NCBI RefSeq assembly: GCF_001693435.1
Contig: NZ_CM004509.1
Coordinates: forward strand, 992,001-1,056,000
Length of the DNA: 64,000 nucleotides
Origin: Gilliamella sp. wkB7
Lineage (GTDB): Bacteria > Pseudomonadota > Gammaproteobacteria > Enterobacterales > Orbaceae
Direction of reading: 5' to 3'
In this document: positions 9,219 to 17,902 of the stretch, in pieces
How positions within the stretch are numbered: position 1 is the stretch's first letter
Layout of the letters: each line of letters begins with the position of its first letter
Translations under genes and position numbers: made by a program
Notes under the pieces: generated by a model
The model's database searches: none
What the model saw: only the letters and a program-made list of their open reading frames with translations
What the model was told of the DNA's origin: nothing

Positions 9219-10235
9219 CTAACTAAAAGTCAATAAAACCTTACAACACTGTTTCTGATCTTTTTCGAAAGTTTGAATAGCCTGAACCACATCCGTATAA
9301 TCAAATCGATGAGTAATCAGTTTTTTAGGATCAATTAATTTTTTGTTTAACCAATCAATGACGATTGAGAATTTGTTTGCATTAAGTCGTGAAGAGAAAA
9401 TAGAAAGCTCTTTACTGGTAATACCTTGTTGTGTTATTTGACATGGATCGCTTGAAAAACCCATAATGAGAATTCTTGCTGCTGGGGATGCAATTGTAAT
9501 TGCTTCTTGTAAAATTGAAGGATGACAAGCGGCATCAATGATTACCGTTGGTTTGATATTCAATTTATCTAATTCATCTTTTAATGATAATGATGTGTTA
9601 TTAATAGTCCGATCAGCACCACTACTTTTTGCCATAGCTAAACGTTCATCAATACGATCGACAACAATAACTTCTTTAACGTTATACACACCTTTCAAGG
9701 CTTGCACTGAAGTTAATCCCATTGGACCTGCGCCATAAATTAATGCAACATCATTTTGGGTCGGTTTTAGTTGTGCAGTTGCATTAGCAGCTATTGTGAA
9801 AGGCTCTATCATTACGGCAAATTCATCATTGATTTCATCTGGTATCACGTAAGCATTTTTACTTGGTACAACAGCATATTGACTGAATCCACCATCACGA
9901 TGAACACCCAAAACAGTTAAAGAGGAACAAACATTAGGACGACCAACAGAACAAGGGTAACAACATCCACAGCTAATTACAGGATCAACAGAAACACGCT
10001 CACCGATTCTAGATTGATCAACACCCTCTCCAACAGCATCAATCACCCCAAAAAATTCATGCCCAATTACTCTTGGATATTTAGCAAAAGGATTATGACC
10101 GCGATAAATATGACTATCTGAACCACAAATGCCGGCTAATTTTACTTTTACTCTAACTTCACCTAATTTAGGTTGAGGAACTTCACGTTCCTCGATTACT
10201 AGTTCATTAGGTTGTTTTATTACAATACTTTTCAT
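9219..10235 (-). CDS. rspB: Zinc-dependent sugar-acid dehydrogenase RspB
   Basis: This is a medium-chain zinc dehydrogenase oxidising a secondary hydroxyl of an aldonate. Catalytic zinc ligands are Cys37 (AGICGSD), His59 and Glu60 (GHEFFG). Structural zinc cysteines are 89, 92, 95 and 103. The NAD fold has GAGPMG. It is very close to E. coli RspB over its whole 338 residues. RspB/YjjN relatives act on L-gulonate, L-idonate or L-galactonate, giving a keto-uronate that the mannonate oxidoreductase downstream could reduce. It is 15 bases downstream of rspA. Confidence 0.9.
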   Translation of the reverse strand: MKSIVIKQPNELVIEEREVPQPKLGEVRVKVKLAGICGSDSHIYRGHNPFAKYPRVIGHEFFGVIDAVGEGVDQSRIGERVSVDPVISCGCCYPCSVGRPNVCSSLTVLGVHRDGGFSQYAVVPSKNAYVIPDEINDEFAVMIEPFTIAANATAQLKPTQNDVALIYGAGPMGLTSVQALKGVYNVKEVIVVDRIDERLAMAKSSGADRTINNTSLSLKDELDKLNIKPTVIIDAACHPSILQEAITIASPAARILIMGFSSDPCQITQQGITSKELSIFSSRLNANKFSIVIDWLNKKLIDPKKLITHRFDYTDVVQAIQTFEKDQKQCCKVLLTFS

Positions 10236-10250
10236 ATAAACTCCTTTAAC

Positions 10251-11465
10251 TTACCAATTCCATAAAGTGCCATCTTCTAAACGAGCAATTGGCAAATAAG
10301 CGGGATTGTATGGATATTTAGCTGCTAGTTTTTCATCAAAATCGATACCTAAGCCTGGTTTATCGCTTGGATGCATATAACCATCATTGAAAGTCCAATT
10401 TGGAGAAAAGACTTCTAACATCTGCTCTGAGTAACCCATAAATTCTTGAACACCAAAGTTAGGCACCCACATATCAAAATGTAGTGCTGCGGCATGACAG
10501 ATTGGTGATAAATCAGATGGTCCATGAGAGCCAGTTCTAACTTGATAAAGCGCAGCAAAATCAGCTATTCGACGCATATGAGTAATACCACCAGCATGAG
10601 TTATTGTGGTTCGAATGTAATCGATGAGTTGTTCTTCAATCAGTTGTTTACAGTCCCAAATACTGTTAAATACTTCACCAACAGCAATTGGTGTTACAGT
10701 GTGTTGACGAATTAAACGGAAGCATTCTTGATTTTCAGCCGGTGTAGGATCTTCCATCCAAAATAGACGATAATCTTCAATACTTTTACCAAAACGCGCA
10801 GCTTCAATTGGGGTTAAGCGATGGTGCATGTCATGCAATAGATGCTCGTTAAAACCGAATTTGTTTCGCACTGCTTCAAATAATTTTGGCGTAAAGTCTA
10901 AATATTTATCCGTTGCCCAAAACTGTTCTTCAGGATAATTGCCACGCGTAGCGGGTTCGTATGCAAGATTTTTCCCTTTACTTTGACCATAAGTCGTTTT
11001 CATTCCGGGTATACCGCATTGGACTCGGATTGCTTTGAACCCCATCTCTTTATGTTTAGCATAATCATCTAACGCTTCTTCGATATCTTTACCAGTGGTA
11101 TGGCAATACACCATTACGCCTGTACGTGAAGCACCGCCCAATAATTGATAAAGTGGCATATTGGCAACTTTACCTTTGATATCCCATAACGCCATATCAA
11201 TTGCCGATATAGCCGACATTGTCACTGGACCACGACGCCAATAAGCTCCTTTATAAAAATATTGAAAAATATCTTCAATTTGATGAGGATCACGCCCAAT
11301 AAGTTGAGGGCAAAGATGATCTTTAAGATATGATGCTACTGATAATTCTCGCCCATTAAGTGTTGCATCACCAACACCATAAACGCCTTCATCTGTGGTT
11401 ATTTTTAATGTGACAAAGTTTCGACCCGGACTGCATACAAAAACTTCTGCTTTTACAATTTTCAT
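10251..11465 (-). CDS. rspA: D-mannonate dehydratase family enolase RspA (ManD)
   Basis: This enolase-superfamily enzyme dehydrates D-mannonate (some members also D-gluconate) to 2-keto-3-deoxy-gluconate. Expected residues are all visible: Tyr159, the metal ligands Asp212, Glu238 (MEDP) and Glu264 (AVGE), and His214 in DMHHRL. The length of 404 residues equals that of E. coli RspA, which it closely resembles throughout. It is the first gene of a leftward operon with rspB, ydfJ and ydfI. A perfect CRP site and a candidate operator lie 50-95 bases upstream. RspA-type ManDs can be low-efficiency enzymes, so the physiological substrate stays open. Confidence 0.92.
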   Translation of the reverse strand: MKIVKAEVFVCSPGRNFVTLKITTDEGVYGVGDATLNGRELSVASYLKDHLCPQLIGRDPHQIEDIFQYFYKGAYWRRGPVTMSAISAIDMALWDIKGKVANMPLYQLLGGASRTGVMVYCHTTGKDIEEALDDYAKHKEMGFKAIRVQCGIPGMKTTYGQSKGKNLAYEPATRGNYPEEQFWATDKYLDFTPKLFEAVRNKFGFNEHLLHDMHHRLTPIEAARFGKSIEDYRLFWMEDPTPAENQECFRLIRQHTVTPIAVGEVFNSIWDCKQLIEEQLIDYIRTTITHAGGITHMRRIADFAALYQVRTGSHGPSDLSPICHAAALHFDMWVPNFGVQEFMGYSEQMLEVFSPNWTFNDGYMHPSDKPGLGIDFDEKLAAKYPYNPAYLPIARLEDGTLWNW

Positions 11466-11512
11466 TGAATACCTCGTTAATAATTAGTGCAGCATCAAAT
11501 TAATCGATCCAA

Positions 11513-11528
11513 TACTACCATACAAGTA
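11513..11528 (-). promoter_or_regulatory. Candidate operator and -10 region of rspA operon
   Basis: TACTACCATACAAGTA has TACT/AGTA symmetry, and its first 14 bases recur exactly at 14619-14632 in front of the yiaK operon. On the transcribed strand it contains TGGTAGTAT, an extended -10 (TG, G, TAGTAT). It begins exactly 30 bases from the CRP site, as does the second copy. A repressor bound here would block the -10. RspR is the likely binder by location; this is inference. Confidence 0.6.
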
Positions 11529-11542
11529 GATTAGAATGTTTT

Positions 11543-11558
11543 TGTGAGAAAGATCACA
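11543..11558 (-). promoter_or_regulatory. CRP site upstream of rspA
   Basis: TGTGA-GAAAGA-TCACA has both CRP half-sites perfect with the standard 6-base spacer. Its centre lies about 36 bases upstream of the TAGTAT -10, a class II-like position. This suggests that glucose repression acts on the rspA operon. Confidence 0.8.
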
Positions 11559-11720
11559 CTAAGGAGGAGAGATCGTAAAGAAATTGAGGTTTAGCAAATG
11601 TTTTAACTATAGATTGGAATGCTGAAAAAATAGTTAATTAGATAATTATCATTAGATTATTAAGTTGATTTTAAACAAGATTATCAAAATTAATTATTGA
11701 TATATTTGGGATAGATAAAA

Positions 11721-11749
11721 AAATGTAGTATTGAATCAATATTACATTT
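11721..11749. terminator. Bidirectional-type terminator hairpin
   Basis: AAATGTAGTATTGA pairs with TCAATATTACATTT with one G-T pair, flanked by an A run on the left and a T run on the right. It lies about 95 bases beyond the GPH transporter stop and would end the leftward yiaK-transporter transcript before the rspA promoter. Confidence 0.7.
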
Positions 11750-11843
11750 TTTTATAAAAATATTTATAAATATCAGATTTGATAGAGGATCTTATAGATA
11801 ACAATATTTATCATGAACGAAGATGTATCTCCTCATAATTGCA

Positions 11844-13352
11844 TTATTTATCTCGCCACAAATGTTCATATTTATGACCAGTAAGATTTTCAACAACTTT
11901 ACGTGTCTGTTCTGAAACATCATTTTTTGAACCATTATTTTTTAAACGTTCTATTTCTGCGACCAAAATTGTGTGAGTTTGTTTATTTAACTTAAAAGTT
12001 AAAGCATAAATTAACGCAATTAATAATAAACCAACGGTACCACCAACAAATAAAATACTTATGGTATTTATTGCTTCAGCACTTTGTTGAGTACTTCCTT
12101 GTATAAAGCCACCTTTTTGTAGAATTAATCCCACAATAAACGTTGCGATAGCAACCGTTGTTTTGCGACCAAATGTCATTACCGCCGCAAATAGACCTTC
12201 TCGACGTTGTCTGGTGAGCATTTCGTCAATATCAGGAATAAATGGGAACACATTCCATGGGGTAAATTCTAAAATACAACGACCAGCTTGATAACAAATC
12301 GCTATAATATACAACCACCAGATTTTGGATGACGGATCGACTATATATACTGCATAAAAACCAAGAATACAGATGATCATAGTTGTATAAGAGAAAACAT
12401 ACAGCTTTCCTGGACCGTATTTTACCATTGCAACACCAGCCAATAATGTTATTGGTAACCCTATAATACTTAACGATAATAATCCACCAGCAAATGACGA
12501 AGAGACACATAAACAATAGACACAAAAGAAGACAAAAACCGTATTAAAAATATCTTTTGCTGTAAATGAAAATAAATAGATAGCTAAATGGCGACGAAAA
12601 GCTCTAATATGAAATGTAGATAAATAATCCTTAACTAGTTGTTTAACAGTACTAATTTTTTCAGAAAAACTCTTTTTGTTCACACCTTGTTCTTGATGCT
12701 TTAACATCTCTGGAGTCAGTTCCCGTTCCCACGTTACTTTATATGAAATAAATACACAAACAGCAAAAATAATCGCGAAGAAAAGTCCATTAATAAAATA
12801 AGCGTAAGCGTTATTTTCACCAAAATTATGAATTAAAATACCCGGCACTAAAGTTGCTAAGAAAGTTCCACTTGCAGATAAAAACATCCGACCTGTAGAT
12901 AATTTAGTTCGATCATTATAATCTTTAGTCATTTCTGAGGGTAATGTCTCCCAAGGAATCAATACAATAGCTGCAACAATTTCAAATACTAGATATACGG
13001 TTAAATAAAACCAATAATTCATCCCTGTTATCCAAAGTAAAACATAAATCAACATAAGAGGAGAACCAATTAGTAAGAAAAACCGTCTTCTACCAAATTT
13101 TTGTCCTAATTTGTATTTGTAAAAATTATCGGTAAAACTACCCATAAATAAACTAACGATTGCATCAACAATTCGTGCAATTGCCACAATAGATGCTGCC
13201 TCAATAGGTGTTAATCCTACAAAGGTGGTATAAAAAAAGAGTAACCATGCTCCAATGATGGTAAAGGCACCACCACCCATAATATCCGTTAAACCATAAC
13301 CGATAGCGATTGGAATCGTCACTTTTTTCTTGTCACTAACCGCATTATTCAT
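11844..13352 (-). CDS. GPH-family sugar/uronide:cation symporter
   Basis: This is a 502-residue glycoside-pentoside-hexuronide symporter of the MelB/UidB/YicJ type with about 12 membrane helices. Features include GYGLTDIMGGGAF near the N-terminus, RIVDAIVSLFMGSFTDN with the cation-site acidic residues, and KFGRRRFFLLIGSP in the 2-3 loop. It follows the YiaK-like reductase by 86 bases on the same strand, so the two are probably one operon under the promoter near 14.62 kb. A hexuronate or uronide is the natural guess given the neighbours, but the substrate is not shown by sequence. Confidence 0.85.
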   Translation of the reverse strand: MNNAVSDKKKVTIPIAIGYGLTDIMGGGAFTIIGAWLLFFYTTFVGLTPIEAASIVAIARIVDAIVSLFMGSFTDNFYKYKLGQKFGRRRFFLLIGSPLMLIYVLLWITGMNYWFYLTVYLVFEIVAAIVLIPWETLPSEMTKDYNDRTKLSTGRMFLSASGTFLATLVPGILIHNFGENNAYAYFINGLFFAIIFAVCVFISYKVTWERELTPEMLKHQEQGVNKKSFSEKISTVKQLVKDYLSTFHIRAFRRHLAIYLFSFTAKDIFNTVFVFFCVYCLCVSSSFAGGLLSLSIIGLPITLLAGVAMVKYGPGKLYVFSYTTMIICILGFYAVYIVDPSSKIWWLYIIAICYQAGRCILEFTPWNVFPFIPDIDEMLTRQRREGLFAAVMTFGRKTTVAIATFIVGLILQKGGFIQGSTQQSAEAINTISILFVGGTVGLLLIALIYALTFKLNKQTHTILVAEIERLKNNGSKNDVSEQTRKVVENLTGHKYEHLWRDK

Positions 13353-13438
13353 ATCCTATTCCTTTTTAATCAATTCTTCGTTTGGCGTAAAAATTAATAA
13401 GTTGCTATATATTTTTTAATTATTAATTTTGATTTCAG

Positions 13439-14452
13439 CTAATTTGCTAATGAAACAACTTCACGCCACACTTCAGTATCAACAGGAATACCATTGGTTA
13501 GATGATCTTTACGTGTTTTTTTTGATAATTCACCTGGATAAAAAACTGCTTTTTGTCCTTCAGCTGGTGTTGATGTATTAACATATTGAGTAATACTATT
13601 AACCATCTGTTCGTTAAATTCTTTTCCGCCTAATTGAGATGGGTCAAATACCATAAAAATCTGACTAGCACCGGTACAGCTTCCTTTTTGAATCTTATCA
13701 ATTTCATTAGTTGGATTGCCCATCGATAAAAGTGCAGCCATTGCATCTAATACGATAGCCATACTTGACCCTTTCCAATATCCAGTTGGTAGAATTCGCA
13801 TTGATTCCTCTATTGATCCTGGATCATCAGTTAATTTTCCATCTTTGTCATACCCACCTGGAAACGGAAGTTTCTCACCTTTTAAGCGAGTGACTTGAAG
13901 CTTACCATATGCATATTGTGACATCGCCATATCAACAACAATTGAACCATCTGAACTAGGCACAGCCATCACGAATGGATTATTGCCTAAACGTGTATTT
14001 TTTGCTCCCCACGCAGGCATACACGATTCGGTATTCGTCCAACATATTGCTGCAAATCCCTTTTCTACAGCTTTCCAACCGTAAGTTCCGCCTCGCATCC
14101 AATGCGTTGTATTACGTAATCCAATAATGCCAACAGCATTTTTTTTAGCTAATTCAATTGCTTTATCTAAAGCAAATAGTGCATTTGTTATTCCGATCCC
14201 CTGATTTCCATCATAAACTTCAAGCACACCCAGTGATTTAACTAAACTAGGTTTAGCGTTAATATCTACCCAACCTTTATTTACATAATCAACAAAACGA
14301 GCGACACGATTTAACCCATGGGAATAAACCCCGTCAGAAGTAGATTCGGTATGTATATGTGCACATATTTCTGCTTGTGATTCAGATAATCCAGCGTTAA
14401 GAAATGCTTTTTTTATAGTCGCTTTCATTTCTTCAAATGTTATTTTTTGCAT
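13439..14452 (-). CDS. YiaK-like Ldh2-family oxidoreductase (2,3-diketo-L-gulonate reductase type)
   Basis: This is an NAD(P)H-dependent keto-acid reductase of the Ldh2/MdhA family with its unusual fold. The catalytic-region motif SHGLNR is near residue 40. LRNTTHWMRGG and GFAAICWTN follow in the middle, then GNNPFVMAVPS, with MGYWKGSGMS-type residues (TGYWKGSSMA) late. It aligns end to end with E. coli YiaK/DlgD (332 residues), which reduces 2,3-diketo-L-gulonate. Here it is paired with a GPH transporter rather than the yia TRAP genes, and it shares its promoter design with rspA. The exact substrate may differ from that of YiaK. Confidence 0.82.
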   Translation of the reverse strand: MQKITFEEMKATIKKAFLNAGLSESQAEICAHIHTESTSDGVYSHGLNRVARFVDYVNKGWVDINAKPSLVKSLGVLEVYDGNQGIGITNALFALDKAIELAKKNAVGIIGLRNTTHWMRGGTYGWKAVEKGFAAICWTNTESCMPAWGAKNTRLGNNPFVMAVPSSDGSIVVDMAMSQYAYGKLQVTRLKGEKLPFPGGYDKDGKLTDDPGSIEESMRILPTGYWKGSSMAIVLDAMAALLSMGNPTNEIDKIQKGSCTGASQIFMVFDPSQLGGKEFNEQMVNSITQYVNTSTPAEGQKAVFYPGELSKKTRKDHLTNGIPVDTEVWREVVSLAN

Positions 14453-14618
14453 ATTTTTATCCTCAAATAAACAGACCTGTCGAAACTTTTATTAATGTTT
14501 AGTTTTGGTGAGTTTAATAATTCAATCAAAAAAGGAGTCATAAAAACGTCTAATTTGTTTGTTATTTTTATTAAATAAAGTATATGTTGATTGAATTTAG
14601 GGAAAATATAATAAAATA

Positions 14619-14632
14619 TACTACCATACAAG
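14619..14632 (-). promoter_or_regulatory. Candidate operator and -10 region of yiaK-GPH operon
   Basis: This is an exact copy of the 14-mer TACTACCATACAAG seen before rspA. On the minus strand the context TGGTAGTATATTTTAT gives an extended -10. Its start is again 30 bases from the adjacent CRP site. The matched spacing implies joint control of both operons. Confidence 0.6.
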
Positions 14633-14648
14633 AATAGCTATAGGCTTT

Positions 14649-14664
14649 TGTGAGAGTTATCACA
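14649..14664 (-). promoter_or_regulatory. CRP site upstream of yiaK operon
   Basis: TGTGA-GAGTTA-TCACA has perfect half-sites with a 6-base spacer, in the same position relative to the operator-like 14-mer as at rspA. Confidence 0.8.
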
Positions 14665-14948
14665 AAAAGAAGGTTTTTTTGTCAAAAAGTTTCAGGTTAT
14701 GGGTACGTTTAAGTAAAAAAATAGGAATAACGTAATATTAAGTTAGTAATCATCTCTTATTAGTACTTCTTGCTTGTATAATGGCGTCAATAATGGCTGG
14801 ATTTAAACTAAATCTAGCTTGATTAATCAAAACAATGAAATGAAATTTCTAATCATAATGTCGGCAATGGTGACTTGTCATTTATAATGATGATTTCCAT
14901 AATCACCAAGTTGACAAAAAATTCTTTTTTTAATTAACGGAAGATATT
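14665..14948. other. Leader region upstream of pabA
   Basis: About 280 bases without a gene. A TATAAT at 14777-14782 could be the -10 for pabA, with only a poor -35. That would leave a leader of about 165 bases. Short inverted segments (GGTGA/TCACC between about 14870 and 14905) could fold, but no known riboswitch or attenuator peptide was recognised. Confidence 0.3.
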
Positions 14949-15518
14949 TTGATACTATTAATAGATAACTATGATTCTTTTACGTTCAATATTTACGATT
15001 ATTTATGCCGATTAGGTGCAAAAGTCCAAGTGATAAAAAATGATGAAATGACCATTGAACAAATAAAAGAGCTAACTTTTTCTAAAATAATTATTTCACC
15101 TGGTCCGGGAACGCCCGATAATGCTGGAATATCACTAACAGTGATTGCCGAATTTGCCAATTGTTGTCCAATATTAGGTATCTGTTTGGGTCATCAAACA
15201 ATTGCACAGTATTATGGTTATTCCATTTGCAAAGCACCTATGCCTATGCACGGTAAAATCGATGAAATTATACATGATGGTCAAGGATTATTTAGAGGCA
15301 TTAAAAACCCTCTTTCTGTAGTTCGCTATCACTCTTTAATTGCTGACGATAATTTATCTCAAACAAAGTCACCTCTCATGGTTACCGCTCGTAACAAACA
15401 AGGATTAATTATGGGATTACGACATAAAACATTACCCATTGAATCCGTGCAATTTCATCCAGAAGCAATTAAAACAGAATCAGGTTTACAAATGATTCAT
15501 AATTTTATTTATGAGTAA
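14949..15518 (+). CDS. pabA: Aminodeoxychorismate synthase glutaminase subunit PabA
   Basis: PabA is a class I glutamine amidotransferase that feeds ammonia to PabB for 4-amino-4-deoxychorismate in folate synthesis. The universal N-terminus ILLIDNYDSFTFN starts directly at a TTG codon (14949) with a GGAAG ribosome site 5 bases upstream; no ATG fits. The oxyanion motif is SPGPGTP, the nucleophile is the Cys in GICLGHQ, and the His-Glu pair is in VQFHPEA. The 189 residues are normal. It overlaps the pabB-pabC fusion by 8 bases, implying translational coupling. TrpG is a possible alternative name, but the neighbour is a PabB, not TrpE. Confidence 0.92.
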   Translation: MILLIDNYDSFTFNIYDYLCRLGAKVQVIKNDEMTIEQIKELTFSKIIISPGPGTPDNAGISLTVIAEFANCCPILGICLGHQTIAQYYGYSICKAPMPMHGKIDEIIHDGQGLFRGIKNPLSVVRYHSLIADDNLSQTKSPLMVTARNKQGLIMGLRHKTLPIESVQFHPEAIKTESGLQMIHNFIYE

Positions 15519-17265
15519 TATTAATATGAAAGTTTATATTGATTTTGAAGGTCAACAGAAATGTTTTTCTGATCCTATTACGATTTTGAGATCCAACGAT
15601 TACACCACGGTTAAACAACAATTAGATGCAATCGAAAAGTTCACACAGCAAGGTTTTTATGCGGTTGGTTATCTTGCTTATGAAAGTGCAATGGGATTTA
15701 ATCAAGCAAATAAAACCAAGAATATTCAAAAATCAGACAATGCGCTACCTGTACTACTATTTGGTATTTACCAAGATTATTCAACAGTTGATTCATTAAC
15801 AAAAAGTGATTACAAACCTTGTCATTTTGATTTAAAGTGTGACACTTCAATCGAAGAATATAACCAAAAAATTGACTATATTCGTGGGCAGATTGAATCG
15901 GGAAATACTTATCAAACCAACTACACGATCCAATTTAGTGCACCATTTAATGATAATGCCTTTGATTATTACAAATTTTTACAAGAAAATAACCAAGCGA
16001 GTTATTGTGCTTATCTTGAATTTGAAAATTATCAGATTTTATCGATTTCTCCTGAACTATTTTTTAAGTTAGATAATCAAACTATCACAACAAAACCGAT
16101 GAAAGGAACTGCCGCTCGAGGTTTAAATATTCACCATGATAATCAACAGTTAGAGACATTATTTTCTGAGAAAAATCAGGCTGAAAATATGATGATTGTT
16201 GATTTACTACGTAATGATTTAAGCCGAATTGCTAAAGCTGGCTCGGTCGTTGTCCCAAAACTATTTTCTGCCGAGAAATACCCTACCGTTTGGCAGTTGA
16301 CCTCAACCATTCAAGCCGAATTGGCTGAACAGGTCAGTTTATATCAAATTTTTCAAGCATTGTTTCCTTGTGGTTCAATTACTGGAGCTCCTAAAACAAG
16401 CACAATGCAAATCATTGCAGACACTGAAAATTCACCTAGAGGTGTATATTGTGGAACCATAGGTTACATTACCCCCTATATGAAAACTGCAATATTTAAT
16501 ATACCCATTCGTACATTAACAATTCACAATCAGCAGATGCATTATGGTGTTGGAGGTGGGATAACTTGGGATTCAACATCAAACGATGAATATAGTGAAA
16601 TCTTAGCAAAAACCGCTATATTAAATCGCACAGCAAGGATCCCCCAATATCTTATTGAATCATTACTGTTAGAAAAAGGGCAATTTTTATTGCTTGATGA
16701 ACATTTAACTAGACTTGCTAATTCTGCATGCTATTTTGATTTTAAATGTGATATTGATTCCATCAAATTGCAATTGATTAAATTAGCCAGTGCAGAATGT
16801 GAAAGTATTTATAAGGTCAGAATTTTACTACAACAAGATGGTCGATGTGATATTAGCAAAGACATTATTAACGTACCAATGGAAATCAATGAAATCACAC
16901 TCGCACCACAATGTGTGAATAATAAAGATATCTATTTGTATCACAAAACATCAAACCGTGAACATTTTCCGCAACTAACGATAGGTAAAGAATATATTAA
17001 TTTTAATCAAAACAATGAAATAACTGAATTTGTTAACGGTAATCTTGTGCTGTTAATTAATAATCAATGGGTTACACCTAAAATTGAATCGGGATTATTG
17101 GCTGGTACTATGCGACAATTTTATTTGGATCAAAAACAAATAATTGAAAAAACAATTTTAATCAATGAATTATTAAAGGCTGATAAAATTGCTTTTATTA
17201 ATAGTATTCGCAAATGGGTTGAAATTGATGATAAGGTATTTGATCGGTTCAAGCAGATGTTGTGA
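15511..17265 (+). CDS. pabBC: Fused aminodeoxychorismate synthase PabB and 4-amino-4-deoxychorismate lyase PabC
   Basis: This is one 584-residue polypeptide with two enzymes of p-aminobenzoate synthesis. Residues about 100-360 are the chorismate-binding domain: the PMKGTAARG lysine motif, CGSITGAPK, and a GGGITWDS C-terminal signature. Residues about 375-584 are a class IV PLP aminotransferase-fold lyase: LLDEHLTRL, the PLP lysine in HKTSNR, FVNGNLV and LLAGTMRQFYL. In E. coli pabB and pabC are separate genes; fused forms occur in other bacteria. Together with pabA the complete chorismate-to-PABA route is encoded in 2.3 kb. A strong hairpin terminates it. Confidence 0.92.
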   Translation: MSNINMKVYIDFEGQQKCFSDPITILRSNDYTTVKQQLDAIEKFTQQGFYAVGYLAYESAMGFNQANKTKNIQKSDNALPVLLFGIYQDYSTVDSLTKSDYKPCHFDLKCDTSIEEYNQKIDYIRGQIESGNTYQTNYTIQFSAPFNDNAFDYYKFLQENNQASYCAYLEFENYQILSISPELFFKLDNQTITTKPMKGTAARGLNIHHDNQQLETLFSEKNQAENMMIVDLLRNDLSRIAKAGSVVVPKLFSAEKYPTVWQLTSTIQAELAEQVSLYQIFQALFPCGSITGAPKTSTMQIIADTENSPRGVYCGTIGYITPYMKTAIFNIPIRTLTIHNQQMHYGVGGGITWDSTSNDEYSEILAKTAILNRTARIPQYLIESLLLEKGQFLLLDEHLTRLANSACYFDFKCDIDSIKLQLIKLASAECESIYKVRILLQQDGRCDISKDIINVPMEINEITLAPQCVNNKDIYLYHKTSNREHFPQLTIGKEYINFNQNNEITEFVNGNLVLLINNQWVTPKIESGLLAGTMRQFYLDQKQIIEKTILINELLKADKIAFINSIRKWVEIDDKVFDRFKQML

Positions 17266-17278
17266 TCTACTATTATTG

Positions 17279-17310
17279 AAACATTCCGCCAGAATGGTGG
17301 CGGAATGTTT
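17279..17310. terminator. Bidirectional terminator between pabBC and pqiC
   Basis: AAACATTCCGCC and GGCGGAATGTTT form a perfect 12-base stem with an 8-base loop, between two convergent genes. An A/T-rich flank lies on both sides. It probably serves both transcripts. Confidence 0.85.
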
Positions 17311-17317
17311 TATTAAT

Positions 17318-17902
17318 TTAATATCTTATAGAATTAGCAAAATCTTGCTCTTCTTCTTGCCATCCTTTTGACAACGCTTTAACTAAAGCATCATAACCAT
17401 TTTTGGCTAATGGAATATGTCGTTCAAATGGTTTTGTTTCGATATGGTTTTTATTGTTTGTAACAATCCAACGCCCCTTTATAATCGCATCTCCATTGTA
17501 ACCACCATGAAAACCATCAATAAAAAGTTTAACGGTTAATGTTGGAGTTGCTAGCGACTTACTCGAAATCAAATAATCTGGCAGTAACAAACTTAAATCT
17601 TGTACTAATCGTTCTTCAAGCTGTTGAGAAAGCGTCGAAACCCATAGATTATTTATAGCGGTAACATACTTGATATCTTCTGTTTGCAAAACAATACCAG
17701 ATTTATTTAAGAAACTGGCTACATCAATGGAATCGATCTTTATAAAACGATTAGTTGATTTCATTGTTTTTGGTGTTTGAACAGGCAAATTACTAGCTAA
17801 TTGGAAATAACTTTTGTCTTGCGTGTTTGCTGAACAGCCAACGAGTAACATAAATGCAGTTCCACAAAATGTTATAAGGAAATTTCGCATCATTTTATTC
17901 AT
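17318..17902 (-). CDS. pqiC: PqiC outer-membrane lipoprotein (MCE system)
   Basis: PqiC is the lipoprotein partner of the PqiAB intermembrane lipid-transport system, in the ABC-type auxiliary lipoprotein family (DUF330/YmbA). A lipobox LLVGC follows a hydrophobic signal sequence, with the lipidated cysteine near residue 23, then SANTQ, which lacks an Asp+2 retention signal. The mature domain has the family segments YFQLAS, KIDSIDVASFLNKSGIVLQ and NLWVSTLSQQLEERL. At 194 residues it is typical. Its start overlaps the pqiB stop by one base (TAATG). Confidence 0.9.
   Translation of the reverse strand: MNKMMRNFLITFCGTAFMLLVGCSANTQDKSYFQLASNLPVQTPKTMKSTNRFIKIDSIDVASFLNKSGIVLQTEDIKYVTAINNLWVSTLSQQLEERLVQDLSLLLPDYLISSKSLATPTLTVKLFIDGFHGGYNGDAIIKGRWIVTNNKNHIETKPFERHIPLAKNGYDALVKALSKGWQEEEQDFANSIRY

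Noticed and set aside
12232..12525. Minus-strand 97-codon frame inside the GPH transporter
   Set aside because: It is a shifted reading of the hydrophobic transporter gene and has no independent evidence.
14440..14631. 63-codon frame upstream of the yiaK-like gene
   Set aside because: It spans the predicted promoter and operator, overlaps the true start and lacks a ribosome site.
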